NCBI RefSeq assembly: GCF_002234575.2
Contig: NZ_CP022464.2
Coordinates: 3,534,001 to 3,598,000 of the forward strand
Length of the DNA stretch: 64,000 bases
Direction of reading: 5' to 3'
Source: Enterocloster bolteae
Lineage (GTDB): Bacteria; Bacillota; Clostridia; Lachnospirales; Lachnospiraceae
The position numbers were made by a program, and so were the translations under genes. Shown here piece by piece: positions 50,840 through 60,500 of the stretch (within the stretch, counting starts at the first letter, position 1; each line of letters begins with the position of its first letter). The notes beneath the pieces were generated by a model. The model saw only the letters and a list, made by a program, of their open reading frames with translations. It ran no database searches and was not told the origin of the DNA.

Positions 50840-51835
50840 CTACAGGACCTCCTTATACACCCGGAGCACATTTTTACAGAATACAGCTTCTATTTCCGAA
50901 GAGGTAAAGCCTTCCCTTTCCATGGCATGCGCCAGCATGGGGAGCTTTCCCGCATCCCCCATCTCCAGATTCCCGCTGATTCCGTCAAAGTCGGAACCCA
51001 GCCCGATACAGCCGATGCCGCCAATTTTCCGAATATGCTTCATATGCTCCACCATGTCGGATATGCGGCTTAACTGCTCTTCCCCCGGTCCGAAGTCCCG
51101 CAGAAAGGCAGTGCAGTAATTGATGCCCATGACGCCGCCGCGTTCCGCCAGGGCGCGTATCATATCATCGGTCAGGTTCCTTGGATGGGAAGCCATGGCC
51201 CTTGCGTTGGAATGGCTGGCCACAAAAGGGTTTCTGGTATGCCGGAACACATCCCATATGCCTGCGTCATTCAGGTGGGAAATATCAATGATCATTCCCA
51301 GGCGCTCCATCTCCTCCACAAATGCAATCCCGGTATCCGTAAGTCCATGCTCTGTATCCGGCGCCATCCTGAAGGTGCCGTCCTCCTCTGCAATCCGGGC
51401 ATTGGGAAATGCCAGCTCATTGGGAAAATTCCAGGTCAGGGTCATCATGCGCACACCCAGCCGGTAGAAATCCCGCAGAAACGCCGTTTTACCCTGGCAG
51501 GTCCCGCCTTCCTCCACTGTGAGAAGGGCCGACATCCTGCCCTGCTCCCAGTTTCTGCTGATATCCTCGTAGGATCTGACGATTCCTATGATATCCTCAT
51601 GGGCTTCCATTTCCTGGTAGAAGGTATCGAGAAGTTCCATGCAGAATTCAAAGGGCCTTCCCTTGGCCTGTTCCAGATTGACATACAGGGCAAAATTCTG
51701 CAGCCCGTAATCCCCTGCCTGCATCTTTTTCAAATCCAGCATCATCTGGTTCTCCAGGATGGACTGCCTGCCTCCCTTCTTATGGTCCTTATAGATTTCC
51801 GCAATGGTATCGCAGTGCATATCCACAACCTTCAT
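50840..51835 (-). CDS. M19-family (renal-type) dipeptidase
   Basis: A zinc dipeptidase of about 331 residues. The metal-binding HxD is in VDMHCDT, and VEEGGTCQGK, DISHLNDAGIWDV, VASHSNARAMASHPRNLTDDMI and GLGSDFDG are typical M19 segments. It hydrolyses dipeptides, including some with D-residues. I start it at the ATG at 51835 behind AGGACAGGG; a GTG 23 codons upstream has no ribosome site. It stands alone between the SulP permease and the PhoB-like operon. Confidence 0.92.
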   Translation of the reverse strand: MKVVDMHCDTIAEIYKDHKKGGRQSILENQMMLDLKKMQAGDYGLQNFALYVNLEQAKGRPFEFCMELLDTFYQEMEAHEDIIGIVRSYEDISRNWEQGRMSALLTVEEGGTCQGKTAFLRDFYRLGVRMMTLTWNFPNELAFPNARIAEEDGTFRMAPDTEHGLTDTGIAFVEEMERLGMIIDISHLNDAGIWDVFRHTRNPFVASHSNARAMASHPRNLTDDMIRALAERGGVMGINYCTAFLRDFGPGEEQLSRISDMVEHMKHIRKIGGIGCIGLGSDFDGISGNLEMGDAGKLPMLAHAMEREGFTSSEIEAVFCKNVLRVYKEVL

Positions 51836-51944
51836 ATCCCTGTCCTCTTTCCTGTTCTTTGGTATTCCCAATTTATTCCTGTATAACCGGAAATATTCTG
51901 TCACCCGTTACTATGTTCCAGTTTATACTGACTGCCTGTTTCTG

Positions 51945-53609
51945 TCAATCGGCTGCATTGGCCTCTGAGAGGATTTCCCCTGCCCGGCAGATTGCATCGT
52001 CGATGCGGGGCGCTATGTTTTCCCTTCCTATCTCCTTATCAAATCCTGCCTTCTCCATCACAGACAGGGGCTGTTCGTTTACATGGGAAAGAATCATGGT
52101 GATACGGGCCTTGCGGCACCTGGCGTTCAGCTTCTTAAGACTGTTCAGGGCGGTTGCATCCATGGCGGGAACGCTTCTCATCCGCAGAATCAGCACCTTC
52201 TTGTCTGAATCCAGGGGAATCTGTCCAATCTTGTCCGCCGCGCCAAAGAACATGGGACCGTTCACCTCAAACACCATAACCTGCCTGGGCACTGGTTTTA
52301 AGTCAATGCGCTCCCTGTCCGTGCTCTCCTCGTAATCCTCTGCGTACTTCCATCCGTAAATATCAGACACATCCGCCATGCGCTTCATGAACAGCAGACA
52401 GGCCAGGGCCAGTCCCACACCGATGGCCATAACCAGATCGAACACCACTGTGAGAAAAAAGGTCAGCACCAGCACGGCCGTGTCACTTTTGGGCGCTGTC
52501 TTCACCACATCTGCAAAGGACCGCCACTCACTCATATTGTAAGCCACCATAAACAGGATGGCCGCTATGGCAGGCATGGGAATCAGAGCCGCATAGGGCA
52601 TAAGGAATACCAGAATCAGCAGAAGCACCGCCGCGTGGACCATGCCGGCCACCGGGCTGCGCCCTCCGTTCTTTATGTTGGCAGCTGTCCTTGCGATGGC
52701 GCCTGTGGCCGGAATGCCTCCGAAAAGCGCTGAGGCCGCGTTGCCCACTCCCTGGGCCACCAGCTCTGCGTTGGAGTTGTGCTTTCCGCCTATCATTCCG
52801 TCTGCCACCACACAGGAAAGCAGGGATTCAATGGCAGCCAGCACGGCTATGGTAATGGCGTCCGGCATCACCTTCTGTACCAGGCTGAAGCTGATATTCG
52901 GCAGATGGAACGCGGGAAGGCCGGAGGAAATGGTATACAAATCCCCTATAGTATTGACCCTCAGGCCCATTCCCTTAACCAGCACCGCGGCAGCCGCAAC
53001 GGCAATCAATGAAGGCGGCACCTTCTTAAAGAACCTGGGCCACAGAATGAGAATGGCCAGTGACACAGCTCCCACTGCCAGGGCCTGAAGGTTCAGGGTA
53101 TCCATGCAGGAGATAACCTGGCCCAGCTTCTCCATGGTCTCCACCGGTGATTCCCTGAAGGTAAGTCCCAGGAAATCCTTGATCTGGCCGATAAAAATGG
53201 TCACTGCGATACCGGTTGTAAAGCCGGTTGTAATGGTATATGGAATAAACCGGATGAGGCTGCCCAGGCGCAGAAAGCCCATAATAACGAGAATAAGACC
53301 GGCCAGTATCGTAGCTGTGGCCAGTCCCTCCATTCCGTTTTTCATGACGATTCCTGCCACAATGGTGGCAAAGGCTGCCGTAGGGCCTGCTATCTGCACC
53401 TTGCTGCCGCCTAAGAAGGAAATAACAAACCCGGCTATGATGGCCGTGTAAAGTCCCTGTTCCGGTGTCACACCGGAGGCCAGCGCCAGGGCTATGGACA
53501 GGGGCAGGGCTATGATAGCCACAATGATTCCCGATATCACGTCCTTTGTGAATTGTTCCTTTGTGTACTGTTTCATGGACAGAAACAGCTGGGGTGTAAG
53601 CGTTTTCAT
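51945..53609 (-). CDS. SulP-family anion permease with STAS domain
   Basis: A 554-residue transporter, probably for sulfate or another anion such as bicarbonate. About ten to fourteen membrane helices cover residues 20-400, with SGVTPEQGLYTAIIAGFVISFLGGS and QIAGPTAAFATIVAGI near the N-terminus. The cytoplasmic C-terminal STAS domain (about 420-545) includes RMRSVPAMDATALNSLKKL. The start chosen is the ATG at 53609 after AAGGATAAAGATGAG; the longer frame upstream covers its promoter. It is a single-gene unit. Confidence 0.93.
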   Translation of the reverse strand: MKTLTPQLFLSMKQYTKEQFTKDVISGIIVAIIALPLSIALALASGVTPEQGLYTAIIAGFVISFLGGSKVQIAGPTAAFATIVAGIVMKNGMEGLATATILAGLILVIMGFLRLGSLIRFIPYTITTGFTTGIAVTIFIGQIKDFLGLTFRESPVETMEKLGQVISCMDTLNLQALAVGAVSLAILILWPRFFKKVPPSLIAVAAAAVLVKGMGLRVNTIGDLYTISSGLPAFHLPNISFSLVQKVMPDAITIAVLAAIESLLSCVVADGMIGGKHNSNAELVAQGVGNAASALFGGIPATGAIARTAANIKNGGRSPVAGMVHAAVLLLILVFLMPYAALIPMPAIAAILFMVAYNMSEWRSFADVVKTAPKSDTAVLVLTFFLTVVFDLVMAIGVGLALACLLFMKRMADVSDIYGWKYAEDYEESTDRERIDLKPVPRQVMVFEVNGPMFFGAADKIGQIPLDSDKKVLILRMRSVPAMDATALNSLKKLNARCRKARITMILSHVNEQPLSVMEKAGFDKEIGRENIAPRIDDAICRAGEILSEANAAD

Positions 53610-53654
53610 CTCATCTTTATCCTTTTCGTGTTTATAAAATGTTAATACTTTTTT

Positions 53655-53683
53655 ACTATAGCGAAAGGATGGCCCCATATCAA
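53655..53683 (-). promoter_or_regulatory. Promoter of the SulP permease gene
   Basis: TTGATA (53683-53678), exactly 17 bases, TATAGT (53660-53655), 46 bases before the ATG at 53609. Confidence 0.75.
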
Positions 53684-53735
53684 TTGTTTTCCGTCATGTT
53701 TCCAATATAATACAAAAAGCAGCCGCCGGCACGGA

Positions 53736-54914
53736 TTACTCACTTCTCAGGGCGTCTATGGGATTTAGGTTAGCCGCCCGGCTGGCAGGCATGTATCCGA
53801 ACAGCAGTCCGATTCCAACGGATACGCTGAAGGATATGACAACAGCCGACAGGGTGGGGGTGGCGGACACGCCCACCGCTGCTCCCACCACAGTGGTGGC
53901 GACGCAGCCCACCAGGATTCCGATGATGCCGCCCAGGGAGCTGGTCACAGCGGCCTCAATGACAAACTGCCGCATGATGGTTCCCTTATCCGCTCCCAGG
54001 GATTTGCGGATTCCGATTTCCCTTGTTCTCTCTGTAACGGATACCAGCATGATGTTCATAACGCCCACACCGGCCACCAGCAGGGAGATTCCCGCTATTC
54101 CTCCCAGCATACCGCTCATCATGGCAATCTGCTCGTTCAGGGAATCCAGCATCTCGCTCATGGCCGTCACGCGGTATAAATCCTCATCCTTAAAGGTTTC
54201 GTACAGGAAATTCTTGATGACTGCGGTGCACTCGTCCGCCTTGCTGGTATCCAGTGCCGTAAAGGTATAGTTGGTGATATTGGCGTTTCTGGACATCTTC
54301 ACGGCTACGCTGTATGGAATCCATACAAAGTCATCGGTTCCCCCGTCCTCCATGTTATCCGCGTCCTGGGCCTCCGCTACACCTATAATTTTAAAAGCGT
54401 AGCCGTCTATCTTAAGGGTCCGCCCTACGGCGTTCTGGGAGCTTCCGTAAAGCTCATTGGCCACGTAAGCGCCTATCACGCACACCTTCTGGCGTGAGAC
54501 AATATCCGAATACGCTATGTTCCTGCCTGTTTCCAGTTCATAGGACTTGATTTCCAGATATTGTTCACTGCGCCCTGCCACTGACGTGGATGTCATGGAG
54601 TCATCCCCATATTTGATGGTGGAGGACAATGTCACATTGGGGCTCAGTTCCCCGAACAGGTCTGTATGTTCCTCATAAAATGCATACATCTGGTCCACAT
54701 CCAGGGAACGGGAAGCCAGATTGGTCACATTTACATTGATCTGGTTCACACCCATGCTGGCGAAGCTCTCCACCACGCTGCCCATGTAACCGTTGACCAG
54801 ACTTACCAGTATGATGACCGCGGCCACTCCGATAATAATTCCCAGCATGGTCAGGAATGAACGCATCTTGTTGCCCCAAATGCTTTTAAGGGCCAGCTTA
54901 AATGATTGCAGCAT
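53736..54914 (-). CDS. MacB-type ABC exporter permease
   Basis: A 392-residue FtsX/MacB-fold permease. The first helix (ILTMLGIIIGVAAVIILVSLVNG, about 20-42) is followed by a large extracellular MacB periplasmic-core-like domain (about 43-265). Three C-terminal helices follow, with VTERTREIGIRKSLGADKGTIMRQFVIEA between them. It transmits mechanical force from ATP hydrolysis to export or envelope stress tasks. It overlaps its ATPase gene by 17 bases. No clear terminator follows. Confidence 0.93.
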   Translation of the reverse strand: MLQSFKLALKSIWGNKMRSFLTMLGIIIGVAAVIILVSLVNGYMGSVVESFASMGVNQINVNVTNLASRSLDVDQMYAFYEEHTDLFGELSPNVTLSSTIKYGDDSMTSTSVAGRSEQYLEIKSYELETGRNIAYSDIVSRQKVCVIGAYVANELYGSSQNAVGRTLKIDGYAFKIIGVAEAQDADNMEDGGTDDFVWIPYSVAVKMSRNANITNYTFTALDTSKADECTAVIKNFLYETFKDEDLYRVTAMSEMLDSLNEQIAMMSGMLGGIAGISLLVAGVGVMNIMLVSVTERTREIGIRKSLGADKGTIMRQFVIEAAVTSSLGGIIGILVGCVATTVVGAAVGVSATPTLSAVVISFSVSVGIGLLFGYMPASRAANLNPIDALRSE

Positions 54915-55620
54915 AGTCTTTTACATCTCCGTCAAAATTAATCTGCCCATCCTTTATCCGGACCACGCGCCTGGCTTCCATGGCAATGGCGTTGTCATGG
55001 GTAATCATCACGATGGTGTTTCCCTCGTCGTTGAGCTGTTTGAGAAATCCCAGCACATCGCGGCTGGTCTTGGAATCCAGGGCTCCTGTAGGTTCGTCCG
55101 CCAGTATCAGTGAGGGGCTTCCGGCCAGGGCCCTGGCAATGGATACCCTCTGCTGCTGTCCGCCGGAAAGCTGGTTCGGCATGTTCTTCCATTTTTCCGA
55201 CAGGCCCACCTTTTCCAGGGAAGCCATGGCCCGCTCCCGGCGCTCTGCATTTCCCACACCGGCGTACAGGAGAGGCAGCTCCACATTTTCCAGTATGTTA
55301 AGCTTGGGCAGCAGGTTATACTGCTGGAAAATGAAGCCAATCATCTTATTGCGGATGCGGGCCAGCTGTTTGTCATCCATGATGCCCACATCCTCGCCTC
55401 CCAGGAGATATTCGCCGTCCGTGGGCACATCCAGGGCCCCAATAATGTTCATGAGGGTGGATTTTCCGCTTCCCGACTTGCCTACGATGGCCACAAACTC
55501 TCCCCTGTCTATCTTCAGGCTGATGTCGTCGTTGGCCCGCACCTCTTCCCCTCCCAGATAGTATATCTTATGGATATGTCTCAGCTCAATAAGTGTTTCC
55601 CTCTGACTGGTATTGTCCAT
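54898..55620 (-). CDS. MacB/LolD-type ABC exporter ATPase
   Basis: ATPase of 240 residues with Walker A GKSGSGKSTLMN, Q-loop FQQYNLLPKL, signature LSGGQQQRVSIARAL, Walker B LILADEPTGALD and H-loop MITHDN. It is the third gene of the operon SLH protein, adaptor, ATPase, permease, and overlaps the permease start. Confidence 0.95.
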   Translation of the reverse strand: MDNTSQRETLIELRHIHKIYYLGGEEVRANDDISLKIDRGEFVAIVGKSGSGKSTLMNIIGALDVPTDGEYLLGGEDVGIMDDKQLARIRNKMIGFIFQQYNLLPKLNILENVELPLLYAGVGNAERRERAMASLEKVGLSEKWKNMPNQLSGGQQQRVSIARALAGSPSLILADEPTGALDSKTSRDVLGFLKQLNDEGNTIVMITHDNAIAMEARRVVRIKDGQINFDGDVKDYAAII

Positions 55621-55669
55621 GTGTTCCTGGTTCCTCTCTGTCTTACTTCCGGTTCCTTCCGGGCATACT

Positions 55670-57460
55670 TTAACGGTTCTGGCGGCCTCCGGAGCCGCCC
55701 CGGTTTTGTCCGCCCATGTTTCCGCCTCCGCCCGGAGGGCCGCCCATGCCTCCGTCCATCATCATCATAAAGCTGCTGCTGTTTTTGCTGGATTCAGCCA
55801 CATAGACCACGTCTCCTTCTGACAGGCCGCTTGTGATTTCCACGTATGTGTCGCTTGCCAGTCCTGTTTCCACCTTCACAGACCGGAAACCGGCAGGCAC
55901 CGGCCCCTGCTGCTCCGTCACTGTGTCATCCTTCACATAGACCTGGTTTCCCCTCATCAGGGCATCCACGGGGATGGCCAGCACATCATTGGCCTCCTCA
56001 AGAGTAATAACTCCGTCCACATTCATGCCGGGCAGCAAATCCCCCATATCATCCAGGGTAACAGTCACCGGGTAGGTGCTGACACCGTTGGAATATGTGC
56101 TCTCCAGGCTGACGTTGGTCACTGTGCCTGAGAATGTCTGTCCCTCAAAGGCGTCTGCTGAAACCTCTACCTTCTGGCCTACCTTTACTTTCTTGATATC
56201 CAGCTCGTCTATGGACATCTCAAATGTCAGGCTGGACAAATCGTAGATGGTGGCCAGCACCGTGGTGCTGGAGCTGTTTTTGGTGATATTGTCTCCCACC
56301 TTGAAATTCTTGGTGATGACCTGGCCGGAGATTGGCGCCTTTATGGTGTAATTATCATAGCTGTCCTGGGTGCTGTCCAGCTTGTTCTGGGCTGATTCCA
56401 CGCTTTCCTCCGCCTTGTCCAGGGCGTCCTTGTAGCTCTGAATCAGCTTATCCGCCGACTTGTCTGTCATCTTAAAAACAGGGGTTCCTTTTGTAACGTA
56501 GTCCCCTACATTTACCAGCAGGGACTCCACCTCCACACTGGTGGACAGGTCCGCATTCATGGTGGTGTCCACCGATGCCTCGAATGCTCCGTCCTCACTG
56601 CCTATGAATTCCCCGATCTGGGCCGTGGCTCTTAAGGATGTGGTCAGGCCGCCGGGATTTTGCACCTGTATGGTAACCACACGTACCAGCCGTCCGCCTG
56701 TGAGGACGGTTTCCTGGTTAGCCACTGCCTTGACTGTTCCTGCCACCTGCTCTCCTGTATCCGTCAGGGTAACGGCTGCCGGCATCCCGGCTCCTATCAT
56801 GGCTGCCTCCCCGGACAAAAAAGGAATTCTTATTTCCATCACATCGTCGCTGTAAACATCGGCCAGCTTGGTGTTTCCGCTCACCTTGTCCCCCGCGCTG
56901 ATATACAGTTCCTTGATATATCCTGTGTCGGTGGCTTTGTAGGTGTTTCCGCTGTAATCGCCCAGGGCGTCATTATAATCTTCCAGGGCGTCTTCATAGG
57001 AGGACTGGGATCTGCTCAGGGAATTCACCGAGCTGGTCAGCTGGGACTCCATGCTGGACTTATCAATTTCATAGAGCACCTGGTCCTTTTCCACCTGGTC
57101 CCCCTCCTCAAAGCCGGCAGATAACACCTCGCCCTCCACCATGGAAGTGATGCTGTAGGTGTCCTTGGCCTTAAGGGTTCCTGAGGAAGACAGTTCTGAG
57201 GAAATGTCCCTGCGCTCCGCCGATGCCGTATTGTGGGACTGTGCCTGGGCAGTGGCTGCCTTTGCCTTCATGCCCCTAAAGGTCATGGCCGCGGCTGCGG
57301 CTGCTCCTATTATCAGCAGGATTACCAGGGGCTTTACCCATTTTTTTCTTCCCTTTCTGCCTTTTACTGCCTGTGCCGGGGTGCCGGGTGCTGCTTCCCT
57401 CTTATGTCTGCCCGCGGAGAGCTTAAAAAAGCGCTGGACGCCTTTCTTCTTTTCTTCCAT
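55670..57460 (-). CDS. MacA/HlyD-type export adaptor with Gly-rich tail
   Basis: Membrane-fusion-type adaptor of 596 residues. A cationic N-terminal tail precedes one membrane helix (about 44-66). A lipoyl/barrel-sandwich half (SGTLKAKDTYSITSMVEGEVLSAGFEEGDQVEKDQVLYEID) and a coiled coil around 335-365 with the second lipoyl half (IKAPISGQVITKNFKVGDNI) follow, then beta-barrel domains. The last 30 residues are almost only Gly, Met, Asn, Arg and Pro. At nearly 600 residues it is longer than typical MacA (about 370), with an added region at about 150-330. It guides the MacB-like exporter downstream. The start at 57460 follows GGTGAGGTGCGGT. Confidence 0.9.
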   Translation of the reverse strand: MEEKKKGVQRFFKLSAGRHKREAAPGTPAQAVKGRKGRKKWVKPLVILLIIGAAAAAAMTFRGMKAKAATAQAQSHNTASAERRDISSELSSSGTLKAKDTYSITSMVEGEVLSAGFEEGDQVEKDQVLYEIDKSSMESQLTSSVNSLSRSQSSYEDALEDYNDALGDYSGNTYKATDTGYIKELYISAGDKVSGNTKLADVYSDDVMEIRIPFLSGEAAMIGAGMPAAVTLTDTGEQVAGTVKAVANQETVLTGGRLVRVVTIQVQNPGGLTTSLRATAQIGEFIGSEDGAFEASVDTTMNADLSTSVEVESLLVNVGDYVTKGTPVFKMTDKSADKLIQSYKDALDKAEESVESAQNKLDSTQDSYDNYTIKAPISGQVITKNFKVGDNITKNSSSTTVLATIYDLSSLTFEMSIDELDIKKVKVGQKVEVSADAFEGQTFSGTVTNVSLESTYSNGVSTYPVTVTLDDMGDLLPGMNVDGVITLEEANDVLAIPVDALMRGNQVYVKDDTVTEQQGPVPAGFRSVKVETGLASDTYVEITSGLSEGDVVYVAESSKNSSSFMMMMDGGMGGPPGGGGNMGGQNRGGSGGRQNR

Positions 57461-57474
57461 ACCGCACCTCACCC

Positions 57475-58641
57475 TTAATATTCTATGGCGTCAACTGCCG
57501 TATAGCTGCTGCCGCTCTTATTGCATACCATTACCACCTCATCCCCTACCTCTATGCCGCCGTAGATGGAAAAAAGGTACTGAAGCTCCGAAGAATTCAG
57601 ATTGATGGTGAGATATACGTCCTCGTCAATTCCATCCTCCCCAAAGTCCCCGTCCGAATTGTCGTCATCAATCTCCAGACGGATGGAGGTGGGCGTCATC
57701 ACGTCTGTGGATTTATAATAAATGTTCTTGACCTCGCCCTTTAACAGCACATAGGCGTTGTTTCCCTCCAGATCATCATCGTCCCATCCCCTGGTGGTGT
57801 AGGCCCAGATGGTTTTGGACTTCACATTATAGTAGACAACGGCAAAGCCCGCATCCTGCTGGGATGCCTTCACTGCCTCCAGTGTGCTGGCTGTTCCGTT
57901 TAAAAATACATTGGCATTTTCCGATCCAAAGGGCACGGACTGGATTACGCTGAAGCCCTTGCGCACCAGTATGGGGCCTTTGCGCTCGTCGTCCAGGATG
58001 GTGATGGGATTGATTTCCCCGTCTGAGTTAAGCTCGCAGTCCAGAACAGCCCCGTATATTTCGCTGCTGTCCTTTTTCTTTGTCTTTAACAGGTTGTAAA
58101 ACAGGTTCATGCAGTCTGTCTGGTTCAGCACTTCCTCCGGCTGGCGGTTCATCTCCTCGTTCAGCTCCAGATAGTTGAACTTGGAAATGCGCGAGGACGC
58201 CAGGTCCCCGGTAAAGTCCTCGTCCGAATACCCCAGCATGGTCAGCGCTGCCTTCACAGCGTCCTTATATGTAATATACTCCTCAGGCTTAAAGAGCCCT
58301 CCCAGGAAACCGGTCATCCATCCCTGGGAAGCCGCGATACGGATATAAACAGCATCCGGATGGGTACCCGGCACATCCGCGAACACGGACACGCTGGAAG
58401 AAGGCAGGTTTTCCCGGTAGCTGGAGGCATTCACCAGCATTCTGGCAAAATCCCCTCTGGTCACCTGTCCTGTGTAATCCGTCACATTCAGGATTCCGGT
58501 CAGGTTCACCACCTGTCTCCTCATGTCAAAGTTTGCAGACGATGTATTGGCTGCGGCAGTCACAGGCAGAGCCGAGGTCACTGCAGTAATGGCTGCCAGG
58601 GAACCGCACACATAACGGCAGGCTGCAAGTGGTCTTTTCAT
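57475..58641 (-). CDS. Exported SLH-domain protein
   Basis: A 388-residue secreted protein. A signal peptide (MKRPLAACRYVCGSLAAITA then VTSALPVTAAA) is followed by SLH-type segments at about 40-190, such as VFADVPGTHPDAVYIRIAASQGWMTGF, LFKPEEYITYKDAVKAALTMLGY and the diverged region before EEVLNQTDCMNLFYNLL. The C-terminal half is an unrecognised beta-rich region with an acidic stretch (DDDNSDGDFGEDGIDED). SLH domains bind secondary wall polymers. It is the first gene of the adaptor-ATPase-permease operon, 14 bases before the adaptor. The ATG at 58641 follows GAGAGGAG. Confidence 0.88.
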   Translation of the reverse strand: MKRPLAACRYVCGSLAAITAVTSALPVTAAANTSSANFDMRRQVVNLTGILNVTDYTGQVTRGDFARMLVNASSYRENLPSSSVSVFADVPGTHPDAVYIRIAASQGWMTGFLGGLFKPEEYITYKDAVKAALTMLGYSDEDFTGDLASSRISKFNYLELNEEMNRQPEEVLNQTDCMNLFYNLLKTKKKDSSEIYGAVLDCELNSDGEINPITILDDERKGPILVRKGFSVIQSVPFGSENANVFLNGTASTLEAVKASQQDAGFAVVYYNVKSKTIWAYTTRGWDDDDLEGNNAYVLLKGEVKNIYYKSTDVMTPTSIRLEIDDDNSDGDFGEDGIDEDVYLTINLNSSELQYLFSIYGGIEVGDEVVMVCNKSGSSYTAVDAIEY

Positions 58642-58683
58642 TGCTTTTGCTCCTCTCAAATCAATCGGTATTATCTTTTATTT

Positions 58684-58721
58684 TTTATACTCTATCACAG
58701 TAATGTGTTCATTTTGTGATA
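58684..58721 (-). promoter_or_regulatory. Candidate promoter and operator of the SLH/MacAB operon
   Basis: A possible -10 (TATAAA on the minus strand, 58689-58684) lies about 45 bases before the start codon. Upstream, a perfect 7-base inverted repeat (TATCACA at 58693-58699 and its complement at 58715-58721, 15-base spacer) covers the -35 region, where no good hexamer is present. This fits a regulated promoter; the regulator is unknown. Confidence 0.45.
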
Positions 58722-58739
58722 AGCGCGCAAAAAAACGCA

Positions 58740-58792
58740 AAAACAGCCTGTGAATACACGGATGAATTCCGTTTTTCCACAGGCATTTTTTT
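58740..58792 (-). terminator. Intrinsic terminator of the cardiolipin synthase gene
   Basis: GCCTGTG and CACAGGC arms (58746-58752 and 58778-58784) with an inner ACGGA/TCCGT pairing, and TTTTTGCGTTTTTTT following on the minus strand. A-runs on the other side mean it could work in both directions. Confidence 0.85.
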
Positions 58793-58812
58793 CGGTTTTT
58801 CTTTCTCCTCTA

Positions 58813-60363
58813 TTACATCAAAGGGGCAACGAGGCGCATGAGACGTCCCAGCTTCTTTCCCATCCAGCTGTAATTTTTACAGTCCTCCATCGTGATAAGA
58901 CTGCATTTCTTAAGGGTCTCCTCAAAATCACGCTCCACGTCAAAGACCACCGGATTGCGGTAAATATAGGCCGCGCATTCAAAATGCAGGTAAAGGCTGC
59001 GGAAATCCAGGTTAATGGTGCCCACCACAGCCTTTTCGTCGTCGCTGACAAAAACCTTGGCGTGGACAAAGCCCGGCGTGTATTCGTAAATTTTCACGCC
59101 GGCTCTTGTGAGCTCCGGATAAAAGGTTCTGGCCAGCATGTAGGCATACTTTTTATCCGGAATATGCGGCATAATAAGCTTTACGTCAATCCCGCGTTTG
59201 GCGGCATAGCTCAGGGCATTGACCATCTCGTCGTCCAGAATCAGATAGGGCGTCATAATATGGACGTAGCTCCTGGCCTGGTTCAGTATATCCAGATAAA
59301 CACGCTCTCCCACCTGCTCCCTGTCCATAGGGCTGTCCCCATAGGGCAGGACGAAGCCGGAATGATCTGAGGACTGGGGATGTTCATAGTCTTTTGGGAC
59401 CGCGTACTTCCCGTAATCCTCCGGCTGTCTCTCCGTCACATTCCACATCTGCAGGAACATCATGGTAAAGCTCTGTACCGCGTCTCCCTTCAGCATGATA
59501 GCCGTATCCTTCCAGTGGCCAAAGCGCACCTTGCGGTTGATGTACTCGTCCGCCAGATTTACACCGCCGGTAAAGGCCGTATGGCCGTCTATAACCACAA
59601 TCTTCCTGTGATCCCTGTTATTCTGATAGGTGGACAGGGTTGGCTTTATAGGCGAAAACATTTTGCAGCGGATTCCCTTTTTCTCCAGCACCCTGGGATA
59701 ATGATACGGAAGAAGCATAAGGCAGCACATGCCGTCATACATGACCCTGACCTCCACGCCCTCCTTTACCTTCTCCTCCAGCACCTTCAGGATACTGTCC
59801 CACATGTATCCCCGCTCTACAATAAAATATTCCATGAAAATAAAATGCCGGGCCGCCTTAAGCTCCCTCATGAGAGCCTCAAACTTGTCCTCCCCCAGCG
59901 GAAAATATTCCACATGGGTGTTGCCGTAGGCAGGATACCCCGCGTGATCCTTCATATAATCAATCAGATGGCTGCTTCTCCTGCTGGCTTCCCTGATTCG
60001 CTCCTGTACTTCCCGGTCCTGCTTCAGGTAAGCAGCCGTGTCGCCTATGTTTTTTTTCAGGCGCCGGGCCATAAGCTTTGTCTGGAACTGCATCTGCACA
60101 AATATATACAGCAGGACTCCGAACACCGGAATCACCAGAACCGGTACAATCCAGGCCATCTTAAAGCTGGAATTAATAGGTTCATTGAAAATATAAATGA
60201 TGACTGCCGCGCTCAAAAGGATGGATATGGCGTATACAATGTGCATGTACTCTTCCAGCCACCGGAAGGCGCCAAACAGGATTCCCACCTGTATGGCCAT
60301 AAACAGCACCACAAAGGCCGTCCTTCCAAATATAATCCGGAATAATCCCCTCAATTTCTTCAT
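58813..60363 (-). CDS. cls: Cardiolipin synthase
   Basis: Membrane phospholipase-D-superfamily enzyme of 516 residues that joins two phosphatidylglycerols. Two N-terminal helices (about 10-30 and 38-55, then a third near 65-85) precede two HKD motifs: HRKIVVIDGHTAFTGG in the first half and HAKVFVSDDEKAVVGTINLD in the second. Length and layout match the Firmicutes Cls type. It is monocistronic with the terminator at 58740-58792. Confidence 0.96.
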   Translation of the reverse strand: MKKLRGLFRIIFGRTAFVVLFMAIQVGILFGAFRWLEEYMHIVYAISILLSAAVIIYIFNEPINSSFKMAWIVPVLVIPVFGVLLYIFVQMQFQTKLMARRLKKNIGDTAAYLKQDREVQERIREASRRSSHLIDYMKDHAGYPAYGNTHVEYFPLGEDKFEALMRELKAARHFIFMEYFIVERGYMWDSILKVLEEKVKEGVEVRVMYDGMCCLMLLPYHYPRVLEKKGIRCKMFSPIKPTLSTYQNNRDHRKIVVIDGHTAFTGGVNLADEYINRKVRFGHWKDTAIMLKGDAVQSFTMMFLQMWNVTERQPEDYGKYAVPKDYEHPQSSDHSGFVLPYGDSPMDREQVGERVYLDILNQARSYVHIMTPYLILDDEMVNALSYAAKRGIDVKLIMPHIPDKKYAYMLARTFYPELTRAGVKIYEYTPGFVHAKVFVSDDEKAVVGTINLDFRSLYLHFECAAYIYRNPVVFDVERDFEETLKKCSLITMEDCKNYSWMGKKLGRLMRLVAPLM

Positions 60364-60440
60364 CCTGTCCCTTGTCTCCTCTCATGTAACAAATGATGTA
60401 CTTTATCGTACAGCTTATCATACGGGTTTATACAGCCCAA

Positions 60441-60489
60441 AAATCCCTGGTGAAAAACCGGCATCCGCCGACCTGATTCACCAGGGTTT
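60441..60489 (-). terminator. Intrinsic terminator of the Rrf2 gene
   Basis: CCCTGGTGAA and TTCACCAGGG arms enclose a GC-rich loop that itself pairs, followed by ATTTTTGGG on the minus strand. It is 12 bases after the stop at 60501. Confidence 0.85.
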
Positions 60490-60500
60490 ATTCTCTGTCT

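Noticed and set aside
59380..60345. Long plus-strand frame opposite cardiolipin synthase
   Set aside because: The minus-strand gene has clear HKD motifs; the opposite frame has no family pattern and arises from codon bias.
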